This document shows, in pieces, positions 5,584-5,662 of a DNA stretch of 5,662 nt. The translations under genes were made by a program, and so were the position numbers. Position 1 is the first letter of the stretch. Every line of letters starts with the position of its first letter. The DNA is from Janthinobacterium lividum (GTDB lineage Bacteria; Pseudomonadota; Gammaproteobacteria; Burkholderiales; Burkholderiaceae_D), in the NCBI GenBank assembly GCA_945864765.1, contig CAMBDR010000339.1, positions 1 through 5,662 of the forward strand. Reading direction: 5' to 3'. The notes beneath the pieces were generated by a model that saw only the letters and a list, made by a program, of their open reading frames with translations, ran no database searches and was not told the DNA's origin.

Positions 5584-5662
5584 GATAAAACACCGCCCAC
5601 CAAATTGATTGGCCATCCACTAAATTGGCCATCCACTAAGCCGCTATTTGCCAGAATTTGGC
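5584..5662. other. Short non-coding end of window
   Basis: These 79 nt after the rsmD stop show a tandem duplication but no recognisable gene. A minus-strand frame entering from the right edge reads AKFWQIAA and stops at TAG (5638-5636). It could be the tail of a convergent gene, but eight residues are too few to identify. A weak stem, gcca...tggc, lies at the extreme right edge. Confidence 0.4.
5608..5639. repeat. 16-bp perfect tandem duplication
   Basis: attggccatccactaa occurs twice back to back (5608-5623 and 5624-5639) with no mismatch. It lies 25 nt after the rsmD stop. It looks like a recent slippage duplication. No function is evident. Confidence 0.93.

Overview
The window looks like chromosomal DNA of a Gram-negative proteobacterium, probably beta- or gammaproteobacterial (low confidence at that rank). 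Grounds: a lipobox-bearing di-haem c-type cytochrome, a Sec-exported lipase start, an RsmD-type methyltransferase C-terminus, purine-rich Shine-Dalgarno sites, and moderate GC coding DNA separated by AT-rich intergenic DNA.

Layout. Positions 1-4665 hold three minus-strand genes that read in the order acyl-CoA dehydrogenase (4665-3520), di-haem cytochrome c peroxidase/MauG-superfamily lipoprotein (3479-1869) and a non-ribosomal peptide synthetase (NRPS) that begins with an adenylation domain (1805 to beyond position 1). Gaps are only 40 and 63 nt, each gene has its own Shine-Dalgarno, and I see no hairpin-plus-U-run terminator between them, so they look like one transcription unit. Positions 4666-5050 are an AT-rich divergent intergenic region with operator-like palindromes: a pair of AAGCGCTTTGA boxes exactly 30 bp apart, a 7+7 inverted repeat, a 10-bp palindrome and a 16-bp tandem repeat. 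On the plus strand, 5051 onward encodes the signal peptide and first part of a secreted alpha/beta-hydrolase (lipase). It breaks at about 5363-5370 into, in another reading frame, the C-terminal third of rsmD (16S rRNA G966 methyltransferase), which stops at 5583. The last 79 nt hold a 16-bp tandem duplication and no recognisable gene.

How the genes may work together (inference). The NRPS has an N-terminal A domain with no preceding condensation domain, so it looks like an initiation module. Its pocket reads as an aromatic, probably Tyr-like, code. The long-chain/isovaleryl-type acyl-CoA dehydrogenase could desaturate an acyl or aminoacyl thioester in the cytoplasm. The lipoprotein di-haem enzyme sits across the membrane and could only act on an exported product or in periplasmic peroxide/electron chemistry. 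I do not recognise this ACAD - di-haem peroxidase - NRPS combination as a named pathway.

Two sequence-level features stand out. The first is the lipase/rsmD chimera, which is either a real microhomology-type rearrangement or an assembly join. The second is an unusual density of short in-frame tandem repeats, which have expanded a signal peptide, an A-domain loop and an interdomain linker.
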